A DNA stretch of 64,000 bases, from positions 92,567 to 156,566 of the forward strand of contig NZ_QZVT01000001.1 in assembly GCF_003602275.1 (NCBI RefSeq), given 5' to 3'. Source of the stretch: Arthrobacter cheniae (lineage in GTDB: Bacteria > Actinomycetota > Actinomycetes > Actinomycetales > Micrococcaceae). The first letter of the stretch is position 1. Each line of letters opens with the position of its first letter. Of this stretch, positions 51,342 through 61,090 are shown piece by piece. The notes under the pieces were generated by a model, which saw only the letters and a list, made by a program, of their open reading frames with translations, was not told the origin of the DNA and made no database searches. The translations under genes were made by a program, and so were the position numbers.

Positions 51342-52076
51342 ATGACACCCCGACCGAACCACACGGGTCCGCGCTCCGCACCGGTCGGGGAGCACCCTGT
51401 CGCCGTCATGCTCGTGCAGGGGATCCGGTCCGGAACCGGTTCTCCGCCGGAGGCAGAGATGCTCTGCCTCCTGGATGACGTCGAGCGCCGCCGCGCAGCG
51501 CGGATCGCCGATGCCGCCCAGGCGGTCTCGTTCGTGGCGGGACGCCAGGCGCTGCGCGTCCTGGCCGCAAGCCTCCTCGGGGTGCAGCCGGCGGATCTCG
51601 CCTCGGAGTCCGTCTGCCCCGTCTGCAGTCCCGGCGGCACTGCAGACCACGGCCGACCGGGCTACACCCTCGACGGCGGGACCATTCCCCTGGCGCTCAG
51701 CCTCTCCCGCGCGGACGGCTTCATCCTGCTGGGTGCGCTGGACGTCCGCGGGGCCGTTCCGGACGCCATCCCGCGGCTCGGCATCGACCTCACGGCAGTG
51801 GCGGAGGTCGGATTCGACGGCTTCGACGACGTCTCCCTGACGACCGCTGAACGGGACGCGGTACGGACGGTTCCCGTCGCGGGACGGGGTGCTGCTCGGG
51901 CGCGGCTCTGGGCCCGGAAGGAGGCCCTCGTCAAGGCGCTGGGCACGGGCTTCACCGATCGGGACCCGAGCGAGGTCGACGTGCTGACGGACGGCAGGAT
52001 CAGCGATCTGCCATCCGTCGACGGCGTCGTCCTCGCGTCGGAGGGTCTGGTGGCCGCCGTCGCGGTCATCCCCTGA
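51342..52076 (+). CDS. 4'-phosphopantetheinyl transferase
   Basis: This enzyme moves the phosphopantetheine arm of CoA onto the carrier Ser of PKS/NRPS and acyl carriers. The 244-residue Sfp-type protein has RLGIDLTAVAEV (metal Asp in GID) and the motif ARLWARKEALVKALGTGF, with the conserved W-xxKEA core. The length is typical. It lies next to the Pls-like synthetase, which carries a carrier domain needing this modification, so the two are a likely pair. Confidence 0.88.
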   Translation: MTPRPNHTGPRSAPVGEHPVAVMLVQGIRSGTGSPPEAEMLCLLDDVERRRAARIADAAQAVSFVAGRQALRVLAASLLGVQPADLASESVCPVCSPGGTADHGRPGYTLDGGTIPLALSLSRADGFILLGALDVRGAVPDAIPRLGIDLTAVAEVGFDGFDDVSLTTAERDAVRTVPVAGRGAARARLWARKEALVKALGTGFTDRDPSEVDVLTDGRISDLPSVDGVVLASEGLVAAVAVIP

Positions 52077-52137
52077 GGGAAGGCCCGCAGTGTGCGGTAA
52101 GTGGCCGAGGCACCGGCGCAGCGTGCCCGGCGGCGCC

Positions 52138-53505
52138 CTACAGTGCGGGCAGGTCCTCCGAGAAGAGCCAGTGCGTCAGCAGCACCTCGACGTCGGCCGT
52201 GGGCAGGGTGCGCTCCGCCAGCGCGATGAAGTCCGGCGTCGTTACCGCACCGAACCGGTTCTCCTTGGACCATGAGCGCAGCAACCCGAAGAAGGCGTCG
52301 TCGCCGGCCGCTCTCCTCAGTGCATGAAGGGCGAGGGCGCCGCGTTTGTAAACGCGGTCGTCGAACATGCCGGACGCTCCCGGGTCACCGATGACCAGGT
52401 CCTGTGGTTCACGGCTGAGCCGATGGTGCGTGGACCGCGCGTGGGAGTCCGCCGTCGTCGATCCGCCCGCCTCCGACCAGATCCATTCGGCGTAGCAGGC
52501 GAAGCCCTCATGAAGCCAGATGTCCTGCCAGCGAGCGGCCGTGACCGCATTACCGAACCACTGGTGCGCCAGTTCGTGGGCGATCAGGCGCTGCGCGTCC
52601 CAGCCATCGTCGAGGTGGTTCCGGCCGATGATGGACAAGGTCTGGGCCTCGAGTGGTATCTCCAACTCGTCGTCCGTGACCACCACCAGGTACTGGGGGA
52701 AGGGGTACGGCCCGAAACATTCCTCGAAGGCCGACATCATCTCGTGGTTCCGGGCCAGGGCGGCCTTCGCCGCCGGCACGAGGGACGCCGGGACGGCGGC
52801 GTACTGGGGCACGGGGCTCGCCGGATCTCGCGGGGTGGGGCGGGTTGGAAGGCCGACGGCGGGCTGCGCGGGATCGTTCAGGGCGACAAGGTCGTAACGG
52901 CCGATCTGGACCGTCGCCAGGTACGTGGCCATCGGCTCCGCCTGCGCGTACACCCAGGTGGTCCGGCTGGACTTCGCGATGCGCGAGACGAGGACGCCGT
53001 TGCAGATGGCGCGATACCCGGTGTCCGTGGTCACCGTGAAACGGTAGGAGCCCTTCTGCGCCGGGTGGTCGTTGCAGGGGAACCACGACGGCGCTCCCGT
53101 GGGTTGGCCCGCCACGATCACGCCGTCGGTCAGTTCCTCCCACCCGACGTCACCCCAGGGGCCACCGATCGGTGCTGGATTTCCCTCGTACCGGATGTCG
53201 AGCCTGAATTCGGCGTCGTCCGGCACGGGATCGCGGAAGGTGATCAGGAGCTTTCCCGCACGGTCCTTGTACGAGCGGACGCGGACGGTGTCCGACGTCA
53301 CCTTGGTGGTCCGCAGGCCGCTGAGGTCGAGTTCGAGCTGGTGCAGTTCGCGGTGCGCGGTCATCGTGAGGACGGCCCGGCCCGCCAGTCGGTTGCCGGC
53401 CGGCCTGTAGTCGAGCGTGAGGTCGTAGTGGCCTACGCGATAGGCGGTACTGCCGTTGGACGGCGTGTAGGGGTCCGGCGCGAGGTCCTCGGAGCTACTG
53501 CCCAC
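52138..53505 (-). CDS. M1-family zinc aminopeptidase
   Basis: The 455-residue protein is a short M1 metallopeptidase. The zinc site is HELAH at residues 310-314 with the third ligand Glu333 in WLHEGFACYAEW, giving HExxH-18-E. The usual GxMEN exopeptidase motif is degenerate (around IPLEAQT), as in the short actinobacterial M1 group. No clear signal peptide is present. It starts with GTG 11 bases inside the end of the Pls-like synthetase gene. Zinc aminopeptidases that degrade poly-lysine are known from poly-lysine producers, so a polymer-trimming role is inferred, not proven. Confidence 0.9.
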   Translation of the reverse strand: MGSSSEDLAPDPYTPSNGSTAYRVGHYDLTLDYRPAGNRLAGRAVLTMTAHRELHQLELDLSGLRTTKVTSDTVRVRSYKDRAGKLLITFRDPVPDDAEFRLDIRYEGNPAPIGGPWGDVGWEELTDGVIVAGQPTGAPSWFPCNDHPAQKGSYRFTVTTDTGYRAICNGVLVSRIAKSSRTTWVYAQAEPMATYLATVQIGRYDLVALNDPAQPAVGLPTRPTPRDPASPVPQYAAVPASLVPAAKAALARNHEMMSAFEECFGPYPFPQYLVVVTDDELEIPLEAQTLSIIGRNHLDDGWDAQRLIAHELAHQWFGNAVTAARWQDIWLHEGFACYAEWIWSEAGGSTTADSHARSTHHRLSREPQDLVIGDPGASGMFDDRVYKRGALALHALRRAAGDDAFFGLLRSWSKENRFGAVTTPDFIALAERTLPTADVEVLLTHWLFSEDLPAL

Positions 53506-56500
53506 GCACCGGCCCCGACCAGGAGCTGACCGGGTTACCCATCCAGTAGGTGCCGGCGGGAACCGTCTCGCCCCGCATCACGAGCGACGCCGGACCGACC
53601 GTCCCGCCGGAGGCGATCTCGGCGGCGGGGAGGATCACGCTGTGCGGGCCCAGGGTTGCCCCTGCGGCGAGCTCGACGGTGTCCATGCTCATGATCCTGT
53701 CATGGAAGAGATGGGTCTGCACCACGCAGCCGCGGTTCACGGTAGAGCCGGCGCCGAGCGTCACCAGGTCCGCCTCCGGCAGCCAGTAGCTCTCGCACCA
53801 GACCCCGTGCCCGATCTTCGATCCGAGGGCACGCAGCCACCAGACCAGCGCCGGTGTCCCGCTTGCGGCCCTCGCGAACCAGGGCGCACTCACGCTCTCG
53901 ATGAAGGTGTCCACCACCTCGTTCCGCCACACGAAGGAACTCCAGAGGGGGTGCTCGCCGGCGGAGATCCGCCCCACGAGCAGCCATTTCACGACGACGG
54001 CGCTGCCTGCCGCGACCGCGCCCAGCCCCATGAACACGACCCCGCTGAGCAGTGCCGCCACCGCGTATCCGCCCCACAGGGCCAGGGCATCGAAGATCAC
54101 CAGGGACGCCGCGGCGATCATCACCGTGAGGATGATGGGCAGCACGCGGCAGAGTTCCCAGAAGGCGCGCGCGGCCTTCAGGCCTCCGGAGGGCTGGAAC
54201 GTGCGGCCGCGGTCGCCGGTCACGGCCAGGCGGCGCAGGCGCGACGGCGGGCTTCCCAGCCACGAGCTTCCGGCCTTGGCCTTCGCGGGTGTCGCAGAGA
54301 GGACGGCGACGAGCGAGTTCTTCGGGACCCGGCGTCCGGCCGAGGTCATGCCCGAGTTGCCGAGGAACGCCCGCCTGCCGATCTTGGCCGGGGCTATCCG
54401 CAGGTAGCCGCCGCCGAGCTCGTAGGAGGCCACCCTGGTGTCGTCCGCGAGGAAGGCGCCCTCGCCGATCGTGGTCATCTTCGGGATGAGGAGGACGGTG
54501 GAGGCCTCGACGTTCCTGCCCACGCGGGCTCCGAGGAGCCGGAGCCACATCGGGGTGAGGAGGCTGGAGTAGAGGGGGAAGAGCAGGTCACGGGCCATGT
54601 CCAGCGTGCGTTCCGTTGCCCAGATCTGCCAGCCGATGCGGCTGCGCGCCGGGTAGTGGCCCTCGCTCAGCCCCACGCCCAGCAGCCGGACGGTGAGGAG
54701 GATCAGGGCCGCGTTGACGATGAGCCAGAGGATCGCGGCGAGTACCACCGGACCTGCCAGCGAGAACCACGCAACCGACAGTGACGGCGTTCCGCGCAGC
54801 GCTGCCACCACGGGCACGGCGGCGATGGTGGCGGCGATGAAGGGGATGAGGGCGAGGACGCCCGATGCCGCCGCGAACGCCAGGAAGGACAGGCGGGCGT
54901 GCAGCCGCGAGCGCGCCGGCGGGGCATCCGGCCACTCCTGCTTGGACCTGCCCGCCCGAGTCGCCGGGGAACCCGAGAAGAGCTGGCCGGCCTTCACGGC
55001 GCCCTGCACGGCGGACCCGGGCGCCACCTCGGCACCGGCCCCGATCCTCGCGCCCGGCATCAGGGTGCTGCGCGCCCCGATGACGGCTTCCGTCCCGATC
55101 GAGATCGCACCGATGTGCACATGGTCCCCGTCGATCCACCATCCCGACAGGTCAACCTCCGGTTCCACGGATGCTCCGGCTCCGAGAGTCAGGAAGCCCG
55201 TCACGGGCGGGACGGAATGGAGGTCGACGTCCGACCCGATCCGCGCACCGAGCGCCCTCGCGTACACCGGTACCCAGGGGGCGCTCGCGAGGCTGACGGC
55301 GCCGACGCTGTCCGAGATCTGTTCCGCGAGCCAGAGGCGGAGGTGCACCCTCCCCGAGCGCGGATAGATACCGGGCCCGACCCGGCGCAGCAGGATGCGG
55401 GCGGCCGCGACGGACAGCGCCATGCGCCCGAACGGACTCACGAAGACGAGCCAGGACAGGGCTACCCACCCCCAGGACAGCGTCGGGGCACCCGTCAGGA
55501 CGCCGAGTCCCGTCAGCACGTTGGCGGCGATCATCGCGTAGGTGAGCCAGCGCATGCCGGCGAGGAACTGCAGCGGGATGCCCATGACGGTCTGGAAGAC
55601 CTGGGACTTCCGCGCGGTGCGGCGAACGGTCCGCTCCGGCGCATCGGGCTGCTCCCCGCCGTCGCCCGTGCTCGCCGCGAATGCCGCGAGCGCGCCGAGC
55701 CGGGGATGCGCGTAGATGTCCGCGACGGTGATGACCGGGTAGCGGGCGCGGATCAGCGACACCAGGCGGGCTGCGGCGAGGGAGCCACCGCCGTGGAGGA
55801 AGAAGTCGGCGTCCTCGTCGGCCGGGACCGTCCCGAGGACGCCGGCCCACTGGTCCGCGATCCACTGCGCGCGGGGATCGAGGTCCTGTTGTCCACCAGG
55901 GTCCCCTCCCGCAAGCGGCCAGGGCAGCGCGTTCCGGTCCACCTTGCCGCTCGTCTTGGTCGGCAGCGCGTCGGTGATGGTCAGCAGCGGCACCAGCGCG
56001 GCGGGGAGCCGTGCCGCAAGGAGCTCCCGAAGGACCTGCAGGTCGGCAGCACCCGACGCCGGCACGAGATAGCCCACCAGCAGCTGGTTGCCCGACGGCG
56101 TCGTCCGGACAGCGGCCGCCGCACCGGCGATGCCGGGCAGGGACTGCAGCGCGGCGTCGACCTCGCCGAGTTCTATGCGGCGCCCGCCGAGCTTCACCTG
56201 GTCGTCCGCCCGGCCGACGAACACGAGGCCGGCCGCTTCGAGCCTCACGAGGTCCCCCGAGCGGTAGGCACGGTCCCAGCCGAGCGTCGGCATGGGCGCG
56301 TACTTCTCCGCATCCTTCTCGGCATCGAGGTAGCGGGCCAGGCCCACGCCCCCGATGATCAGCTCGCCGACCGCATCTTCCGGCACGGGCACGCCGTCCT
56401 GGTCGACGACGGCGAGGTCCCAGCCATCCAGAGGCAGGCCGATCCGCACTGGTCCGCTGCCACCGAGGCGGGCAGCGCAGGCGACGACAGTGGCCTCCGT

Positions 56501-57412
56501 GGGTCCGTACGTGTTCCAGACCTCGCGATCGTGCACGGCGAGGCGCTGGGCGAGATCGGGTGGGCACGCCTCCCCACCGAAGATGAGGAGCCGCACGTTC
56601 TCGAGGGAGTCCGCAGGCCAGAGAGCGGCCAGCGTAGGAACCGTGGACACGACCGTGATGCCGCGCGCGACCAGCCATGGCCCGAGGTCGACGCCGGTCC
56701 GCACGAGCGCCCGCGGCGCCGGCACGAGGCACGCGCCGTACCGCCAGGCCAGCCACATCTCCTCGCACGAGGCGTCGAAGGCCACGGACAGACCCGCGAG
56801 CACCCGGTCCGCGGGCCCGATGGGCTCGCGCTGCAGGAACAGGCGCGCCTCGGCGTCCACGAACGCCGCCGCGGAGCGGTGTGTGACGGCCACCCCCTTG
56901 GGTGTCCCCGTGGAGCCGGACGTGAAGATGATCCAGGCGTCGTCGTCGGGCGTGGGGTCTCCGGTAGCACCGCGCGCGGCACCTGCCGGAGTCAGCGACA
57001 GGCCCGGCCCCACGACGACGGCGGCGCGGGACTCCGCGAAGACGACGCGTGCACGCTCATCCGGGTCGTCCGCGTCGACCGGGACATAGGCGGCGCCCGC
57101 AGCGAGCACCCCGAGGATCGCGATGTAGAGCGCGTTGGTACCCGACGGGAGCCGCACGCCGACCGTGTCACCACGACCCACCCCGGCGTCGCGCAGGGTC
57201 GTCGCGAACCCCTGCGCCGCGGCGACCAGCTCCGCGTAGCTGAGCGCGGTGGTTCCGTCGTCGAGCGCCGAGGCGCTGGGGTGCTCACGGGCGGTGGAGT
57301 GCAGGATGTCGAGGAGGGTCCGTGGTGCCGGCGCGAGCCCGGACGCCGCGAACTGCGCGCGATGATGCGCAGAAAAGGGTGCGGGGGCGGTCTCGGGTGG
57401 AGGAATGGTCAC
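53495..57412 (-). CDS. Pls/PosA-type single-module NRPS (A-T-membrane-LbH), putative basic homo-polymer synthetase
   Basis: The 1305-residue protein resembles epsilon-poly-lysine synthetase (Pls/PosA family). The adenylation domain is at about 30-500 (IIFTSGSTGTPKG near 156, YGPTE near 300, KTSGKVDRNAL near 485), and the carrier domain has Ser544 in HGGGSLAAARL. The C-terminal half alternates hydrophobic helices with three left-handed beta-helix modules near 740-805, 965-1035 and 1215-1300. By-eye alignment to GrsA gives the pocket code D-A-E-S-I-G-T-V-V-K; its acidic position 239 is typical of Lys/Orn pockets. Neighbours are a PPTase and an overlapping M1 peptidase. Confidence 0.88.
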   Translation of the reverse strand: MTIPPPETAPAPFSAHHRAQFAASGLAPAPRTLLDILHSTAREHPSASALDDGTTALSYAELVAAAQGFATTLRDAGVGRGDTVGVRLPSGTNALYIAILGVLAAGAAYVPVDADDPDERARVVFAESRAAVVVGPGLSLTPAGAARGATGDPTPDDDAWIIFTSGSTGTPKGVAVTHRSAAAFVDAEARLFLQREPIGPADRVLAGLSVAFDASCEEMWLAWRYGACLVPAPRALVRTGVDLGPWLVARGITVVSTVPTLAALWPADSLENVRLLIFGGEACPPDLAQRLAVHDREVWNTYGPTEATVVACAARLGGSGPVRIGLPLDGWDLAVVDQDGVPVPEDAVGELIIGGVGLARYLDAEKDAEKYAPMPTLGWDRAYRSGDLVRLEAAGLVFVGRADDQVKLGGRRIELGEVDAALQSLPGIAGAAAAVRTTPSGNQLLVGYLVPASGAADLQVLRELLAARLPAALVPLLTITDALPTKTSGKVDRNALPWPLAGGDPGGQQDLDPRAQWIADQWAGVLGTVPADEDADFFLHGGGSLAAARLVSLIRARYPVITVADIYAHPRLGALAAFAASTGDGGEQPDAPERTVRRTARKSQVFQTVMGIPLQFLAGMRWLTYAMIAANVLTGLGVLTGAPTLSWGWVALSWLVFVSPFGRMALSVAAARILLRRVGPGIYPRSGRVHLRLWLAEQISDSVGAVSLASAPWVPVYARALGARIGSDVDLHSVPPVTGFLTLGAGASVEPEVDLSGWWIDGDHVHIGAISIGTEAVIGARSTLMPGARIGAGAEVAPGSAVQGAVKAGQLFSGSPATRAGRSKQEWPDAPPARSRLHARLSFLAFAAASGVLALIPFIAATIAAVPVVAALRGTPSLSVAWFSLAGPVVLAAILWLIVNAALILLTVRLLGVGLSEGHYPARSRIGWQIWATERTLDMARDLLFPLYSSLLTPMWLRLLGARVGRNVEASTVLLIPKMTTIGEGAFLADDTRVASYELGGGYLRIAPAKIGRRAFLGNSGMTSAGRRVPKNSLVAVLSATPAKAKAGSSWLGSPPSRLRRLAVTGDRGRTFQPSGGLKAARAFWELCRVLPIILTVMIAAASLVIFDALALWGGYAVAALLSGVVFMGLGAVAAGSAVVVKWLLVGRISAGEHPLWSSFVWRNEVVDTFIESVSAPWFARAASGTPALVWWLRALGSKIGHGVWCESYWLPEADLVTLGAGSTVNRGCVVQTHLFHDRIMSMDTVELAAGATLGPHSVILPAAEIASGGTVGPASLVMRGETVPAGTYWMGNPVSSWSGPVRGQ

Positions 57413-57522
57413 GGCTGTAGTCTTCCGGTGCAGGGTGAACGGCAGGTGACCGGATTTGTCGGCTGTCCACGGGTCCGCGCAGTCTACCGGGCACCGGCTG
57501 GGGTCAGGGGCTGCGCTCGCCC

Positions 57523-57528
57523 TAGAAT
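57523..57528 (+). promoter_or_regulatory. Putative leaderless -10 of thyA
   Basis: TAGAAT ends 6 bases before the thyA GTG. A start 7 bases after the -10 would place the GTG at the 5' end of the mRNA. No Shine-Dalgarno is visible. Confidence 0.45.
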
Positions 57529-57534
57529 GGCTCG

Positions 57535-58362
57535 GTGAGCACCCCCATCCCCACCCCCTACGAGGACCTGCTGCGCGATGTCATGGCGAACGGCGCGGCC
57601 AAGAGCGACAGGACGGGCACCGGCACACGGAGCGTCTTCGGCCGCCAACTCCGCTTCGACCTCACCGAGTCCTTCCCCCTCATCACCACCAAGCGCGTGC
57701 ACTTCAAATCCGTCGCACTCGAGCTGCTCTGGTTCCTCCGCGGCGACTCGAACGTCCGGTGGCTGCAGGAGCGCGGCGTCTCCATCTGGAACGAGTGGGC
57801 GGACGACGACGGCGAGCTCGGCCCGGTCTACGGTGTCCAGTGGCGGTCGTGGCCCACGCCCGACGGCGGCCACATCGACCAGATCGCGCAGGTCGTCGAA
57901 GCACTGAAGACCAACCCCGATTCCCGCAGGCACCTCGTCTCGGCCTGGAACGTGTCGGAGATCCACAACATGGCGCTGCCTCCCTGCCACGTGTTCTTCC
58001 AGTTCTACGTCACCCCCGGCATCGACGGCGCCCCGGGGAGGCTCTCCTGCCAGCTGTACCAGCGGTCGGCGGACACGTTCCTCGGCGTTCCCTTCAACAT
58101 CGCGTCCTACGCCCTGCTGACGCTGATGGTGGCGCAGCAGACCGGCCTGGAACCCGGCGAATTCATCTGGACCGGCGGCGACGTCCATGTGTACGACAAC
58201 CATGTGGAGCAGGTGACCGAGCAGTTGTCCCGTGCGCCGTACCCGTCTCCGCGTATCGAGCTGAAGCGGAAGCCCGCCAGCATCTTCGACTACACCCTGG
58301 AGGATTTCGACGTGGTCGACTACCAGCACCACCCCACCATCAAGGCACCGGTGGCGGTATGA
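57535..58362 (+). CDS. thyA: Thymidylate synthase (ThyA type)
   Basis: ThyA makes dTMP from dUMP with methylene-THF. The 275-residue protein has the GTG start [20 protein letters not shown]. The catalytic Cys is in [13 protein letters not shown], and nearby are [13 protein letters not shown] and the folate-site [20 protein letters not shown]. The stop overlaps the folA ATG by 4 bases; folA regenerates the folate oxidised by ThyA. Confidence 0.97.
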   Translation: MSTPIPTPYEDLLRDVMANGAAKSDRTGTGTRSVFGRQLRFDLTESFPLITTKRVHFKSVALELLWFLRGDSNVRWLQERGVSIWNEWADDDGELGPVYGVQWRSWPTPDGGHIDQIAQVVEALKTNPDSRRHLVSAWNVSEIHNMALPPCHVFFQFYVTPGIDGAPGRLSCQLYQRSADTFLGVPFNIASYALLTLMVAQQTGLEPGEFIWTGGDVHVYDNHVEQVTEQLSRAPYPSPRIELKRKPASIFDYTLEDFDVVDYQHHPTIKAPVAV

Positions 58363-58928
58363 GCGGGGCAGCACCGCACCGCACCCTGAGCGTCCTCGAC
58401 GCTGTCGGATCCCGGCCCGTGATCGGCATGATCTGGGCGCAGACCGAGAACGGCGTGATCGGCCGCGACGGGAAGATCCCCTGGCACGTGCCGGAGGACA
58501 TGGCACACTTCAAGGCCACGACCACGGGACATCCCGTGATCATGGGCCGCCGCACGTGGGAGTCCTTCCCCTCCACGTTCCGGCCCCTGCCGGACCGCAC
58601 GAACATCGTCATCTCGGGTTCGGGAGCCGCGGACCTGCGGGGCGCCGTCATCGTCGATTCCCTCGATGCCGCCCTCCGGGCGGCGCAGGCAAGTCCCGGC
58701 GCCGAGGAGATCTGGATCATCGGTGGAAGCCGCGTCTACACCGACGCGATGCCACTGGCCAACGCCGCCCTCGTCACCGTCATCGAAAACGCGGTCGAGG
58801 GTGACACCGTCGCTCCCGCCTTCGGGCCCGAATGGGCGCTCGCGGCGCTGACCCCGGAGACCGGCTGGCTGGAATCCTCGGGCGGGACGCGCTACCGCAT
58901 CAGCCTCTGGACCAAGCAGGACCAGTAA
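58359..58928 (+). CDS. folA: Dihydrofolate reductase
   Basis: DHFR reduces dihydrofolate with NADPH. The 189-residue protein has an N-terminal extension of about 20 residues. The core starts [20 protein letters not shown], with [20 protein letters not shown] carrying the active-site Asp/Glu region. GRRTWESFP and [17 protein letters not shown] follow. It is coupled to thyA by an ATGA overlap. Confidence 0.96.
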   Translation: MSGAAPHRTLSVLDAVGSRPVIGMIWAQTENGVIGRDGKIPWHVPEDMAHFKATTTGHPVIMGRRTWESFPSTFRPLPDRTNIVISGSGAADLRGAVIVDSLDAALRAAQASPGAEEIWIIGGSRVYTDAMPLANAALVTVIENAVEGDTVAPAFGPEWALAALTPETGWLESSGGTRYRISLWTKQDQ

Positions 58929-59000
58929 CACCGCGCCTGCCGGGGCACGCCCCGGTCACAAAAGCGGATCCACGGCAGCCTCCCGCCTAAACTGGAGGGC

Positions 59001-60140
59001 ATGACGTCAGCACCTGAAAGTTCGGCCCTGCCCTCCGTCGGATTCGTCGGCTGGCGCGGCATGGTGGGCTCGGTCCTCATGCAGCGCCTCCAGGACGAGG
59101 GCGACTTCTCCCGCATCAACCCCGTCTTCTTCTCCACGTCGGCGGCCGGCGGTGCAGCGCCGTCGTTCGCCGACGGCGCGGGCATGCTGCAGGACGCGTA
59201 CGACGTCGAGACCCTCGCGAAGCTGCCCATCATCGTGACGGCCCAGGGCGGCGACTACACCGCGGAGGTCTACCCGAAACTGCGGGACGCCGGCTGGTCG
59301 GGTCTCTGGCTCGACGCCGCGTCCACACTGCGCATGGAGCAGGACAGCGTGATCGTGCTGGATCCGGTCAACAGGTCCGTCATCGATGCCGGGCTCGCGA
59401 ACGGCGTGCGGGACTTCATCGGCGGGAACTGCACGGTCTCCTGCATGCTCATGGGCCTCGGCGGGCTGTTCCGCAACGGACTGGTCGAATGGGGCACGTC
59501 CATGACGTACCAGGCGGCGTCGGGCGGGGGTGCCCGCCACATGCGCGAGCTCCTCAACCAGTTCGGCGCCCTCCACAGCACCGTTGCCCTGAACCTCGAC
59601 GACCCCGCGTCGGCGATCCTGGATATCGACCGCGCGATCCTCGCCAAGCAGCGCCACCCGAGCCTGGAAGCGACGCAGTTCGGCGTGCCGCTGGCGGGCT
59701 CGGTGATCCCCTGGATCGACGGCGACCTCGGCAACGGCCAGTCCAAGGAGGAGTGGAAGGCCGGCGCGGAGACGAACAAGATCCTCGGCATGGACACGCG
59801 CATCCCCTTCGACGGGCTGTGCGTGCGCGTCGGTTCCATGCGCTCCCACTCACAGGCGCTGACCCTCAAGCTGACGCAGGACCTGCCGGTCAGCGAGATC
59901 GAGTCGATCATCGCGGCCGACAACGAATGGGTCCGCGTCATCCCGAATACGAAGGTCGATACGCTGGCCGGACTGACGCCCATCGCGGCCACGGGCTCAC
60001 TGGACATCCCGGTGGGACGGATCCGCAAGCTCGAGATGGGTCCCGACTACATCAGCGCCTTCACCGTGGGGGACCAGCTCCTGTGGGGCGCCGCGGAGCC
60101 CCTTCGCCGGATGCTCATGATCGCGACCGGCAACCTCTAG
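59001..60140 (+). CDS. asd: Aspartate-semialdehyde dehydrogenase (E. coli-type)
   Basis: Asd reduces aspartyl phosphate for Lys, Met and Thr synthesis. The 379-residue protein is very close to the E. coli form: [16 protein letters not shown] near the start, catalytic Cys144 in [15 protein letters not shown] and [17 protein letters not shown]. Other actinobacteria I know use a shorter (about 345 residues) divergent form next to lysC. A TAAACT -10 ends 7 bases before the ATG. It converges with the PAS-ANTAR gene, overlapping its stop codon by 4 bases. Confidence 0.95.
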   Translation: MTSAPESSALPSVGFVGWRGMVGSVLMQRLQDEGDFSRINPVFFSTSAAGGAAPSFADGAGMLQDAYDVETLAKLPIIVTAQGGDYTAEVYPKLRDAGWSGLWLDAASTLRMEQDSVIVLDPVNRSVIDAGLANGVRDFIGGNCTVSCMLMGLGGLFRNGLVEWGTSMTYQAASGGGARHMRELLNQFGALHSTVALNLDDPASAILDIDRAILAKQRHPSLEATQFGVPLAGSVIPWIDGDLGNGQSKEEWKAGAETNKILGMDTRIPFDGLCVRVGSMRSHSQALTLKLTQDLPVSEIESIIAADNEWVRVIPNTKVDTLAGLTPIAATGSLDIPVGRIRKLEMGPDYISAFTVGDQLLWGAAEPLRRMLMIATGNL

Positions 60141-60937
60141 GCCGGACCCTGCTCCTGGGCGGCCCCATCAGGGCTCGGCGGGACCGACGCCTGGTAGATC
60201 AGCGCCGAGGCGACATCCCGGAGCGGGACGTTCGTGTCGTTCGACAGCTTCCTGAGCTGGTTGAACGCCTCCTCGCTGGTGCAGTGGTGCCGGCCCATGA
60301 GGATTCCCTTGGCCTGGTCGATGACGGCGCGGCGTGTGAGCGCCTCCTGCAACTGCGCCACCTCACGCTGTGCGGAGTGGTAGAGGCTGGAGTGTGCCAT
60401 GGCAGTCGCCGCATAGGTGGTGAAACGGCGCGCACCCTCCGCCGACGTTCCCGTGGGTTCCTCCTGCAGGTACCCGAGGACCTTCACGAGGTCCTCGCGG
60501 TAGTCCGTGACGTCCTCGACCTGCTGAAGGATGGCTACCAGCACGCCGTCGTCGTCGAGCACCGGGATGTTGACCGGGCTCCAGTAGCGTTCCACGAAAG
60601 TGCCCGGTTGCGTCGGGTGCGGAATGTCGTACCGGTGAATGTGCAGGTCGTCGCGCTCCCCCGTGGCGATCACCCGTTCGAGCGACTGGCGCATGGTCCG
60701 CGCGGGCGCGTCGTCGGACTGCTGCGGATTCTCGGGGAACACCTCGAACGCCTGCCGCCCGATCAGTTCCTCCGGAGCCAGGCCTGTCGCCTCCGAGAAT
60801 GCGGTGTTGACATCCAGGATGACGAACTCGAGGTCCATCAGGGAAAAACACGACGTCGTCGCCTCGAAGGTGGCCGACCTCAGCGAACCACGTGCGCCGA
60901 CCGGTCGGGCCTGCGCGGCGTCGTGCTGTTGTTCCAT
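60137..60937 (-). CDS. PAS-ANTAR transcription antiterminator
   Basis: The 266-residue regulator has an N-terminal PAS/LOV-like sensor domain ([20 protein letters not shown], then [12 protein letters not shown] and LLQ-type strands at about 45-160). Its C-terminal ANTAR RNA-binding domain (about 215-262) reads [20 protein letters not shown] then [25 protein letters not shown] proteins bind paired hexaloop hairpins in nascent RNA. The ATG at 60937 has GGAGG upstream; an earlier GTG lacks one. The LOV chromophore Cys is not visible. Confidence 0.9.
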   Translation of the reverse strand: MEQQHDAAQARPVGARGSLRSATFEATTSCFSLMDLEFVILDVNTAFSEATGLAPEELIGRQAFEVFPENPQQSDDAPARTMRQSLERVIATGERDDLHIHRYDIPHPTQPGTFVERYWSPVNIPVLDDDGVLVAILQQVEDVTDYREDLVKVLGYLQEEPTGTSAEGARRFTTYAATAMAHSSLYHSAQREVAQLQEALTRRAVIDQAKGILMGRHHCTSEEAFNQLRKLSNDTNVPLRDVASALIYQASVPPSPDGAAQEQGPA

Positions 60938-61090
60938 CCAGTCCTCCGTGCCCGAGGGCAGCCCCACGTCGGCTTCGGGCGGCCGGACGTATCAGTGCGA
61001 ACACCACATCATAGGCATCCCCGATGACAGTCGCGCATCCACCGATCCGCCCTCGTCAAATGGTCGGAGGGCGCGGGCAGTATGTGCCCC

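Noticed and set aside
58937-58955. Small CCGGGGC-AC-GCCCCGG hairpin after folA as a terminator
   Set aside because: The stem is 7 bp with a 2-base loop and no U tract, so it is too weak to call.
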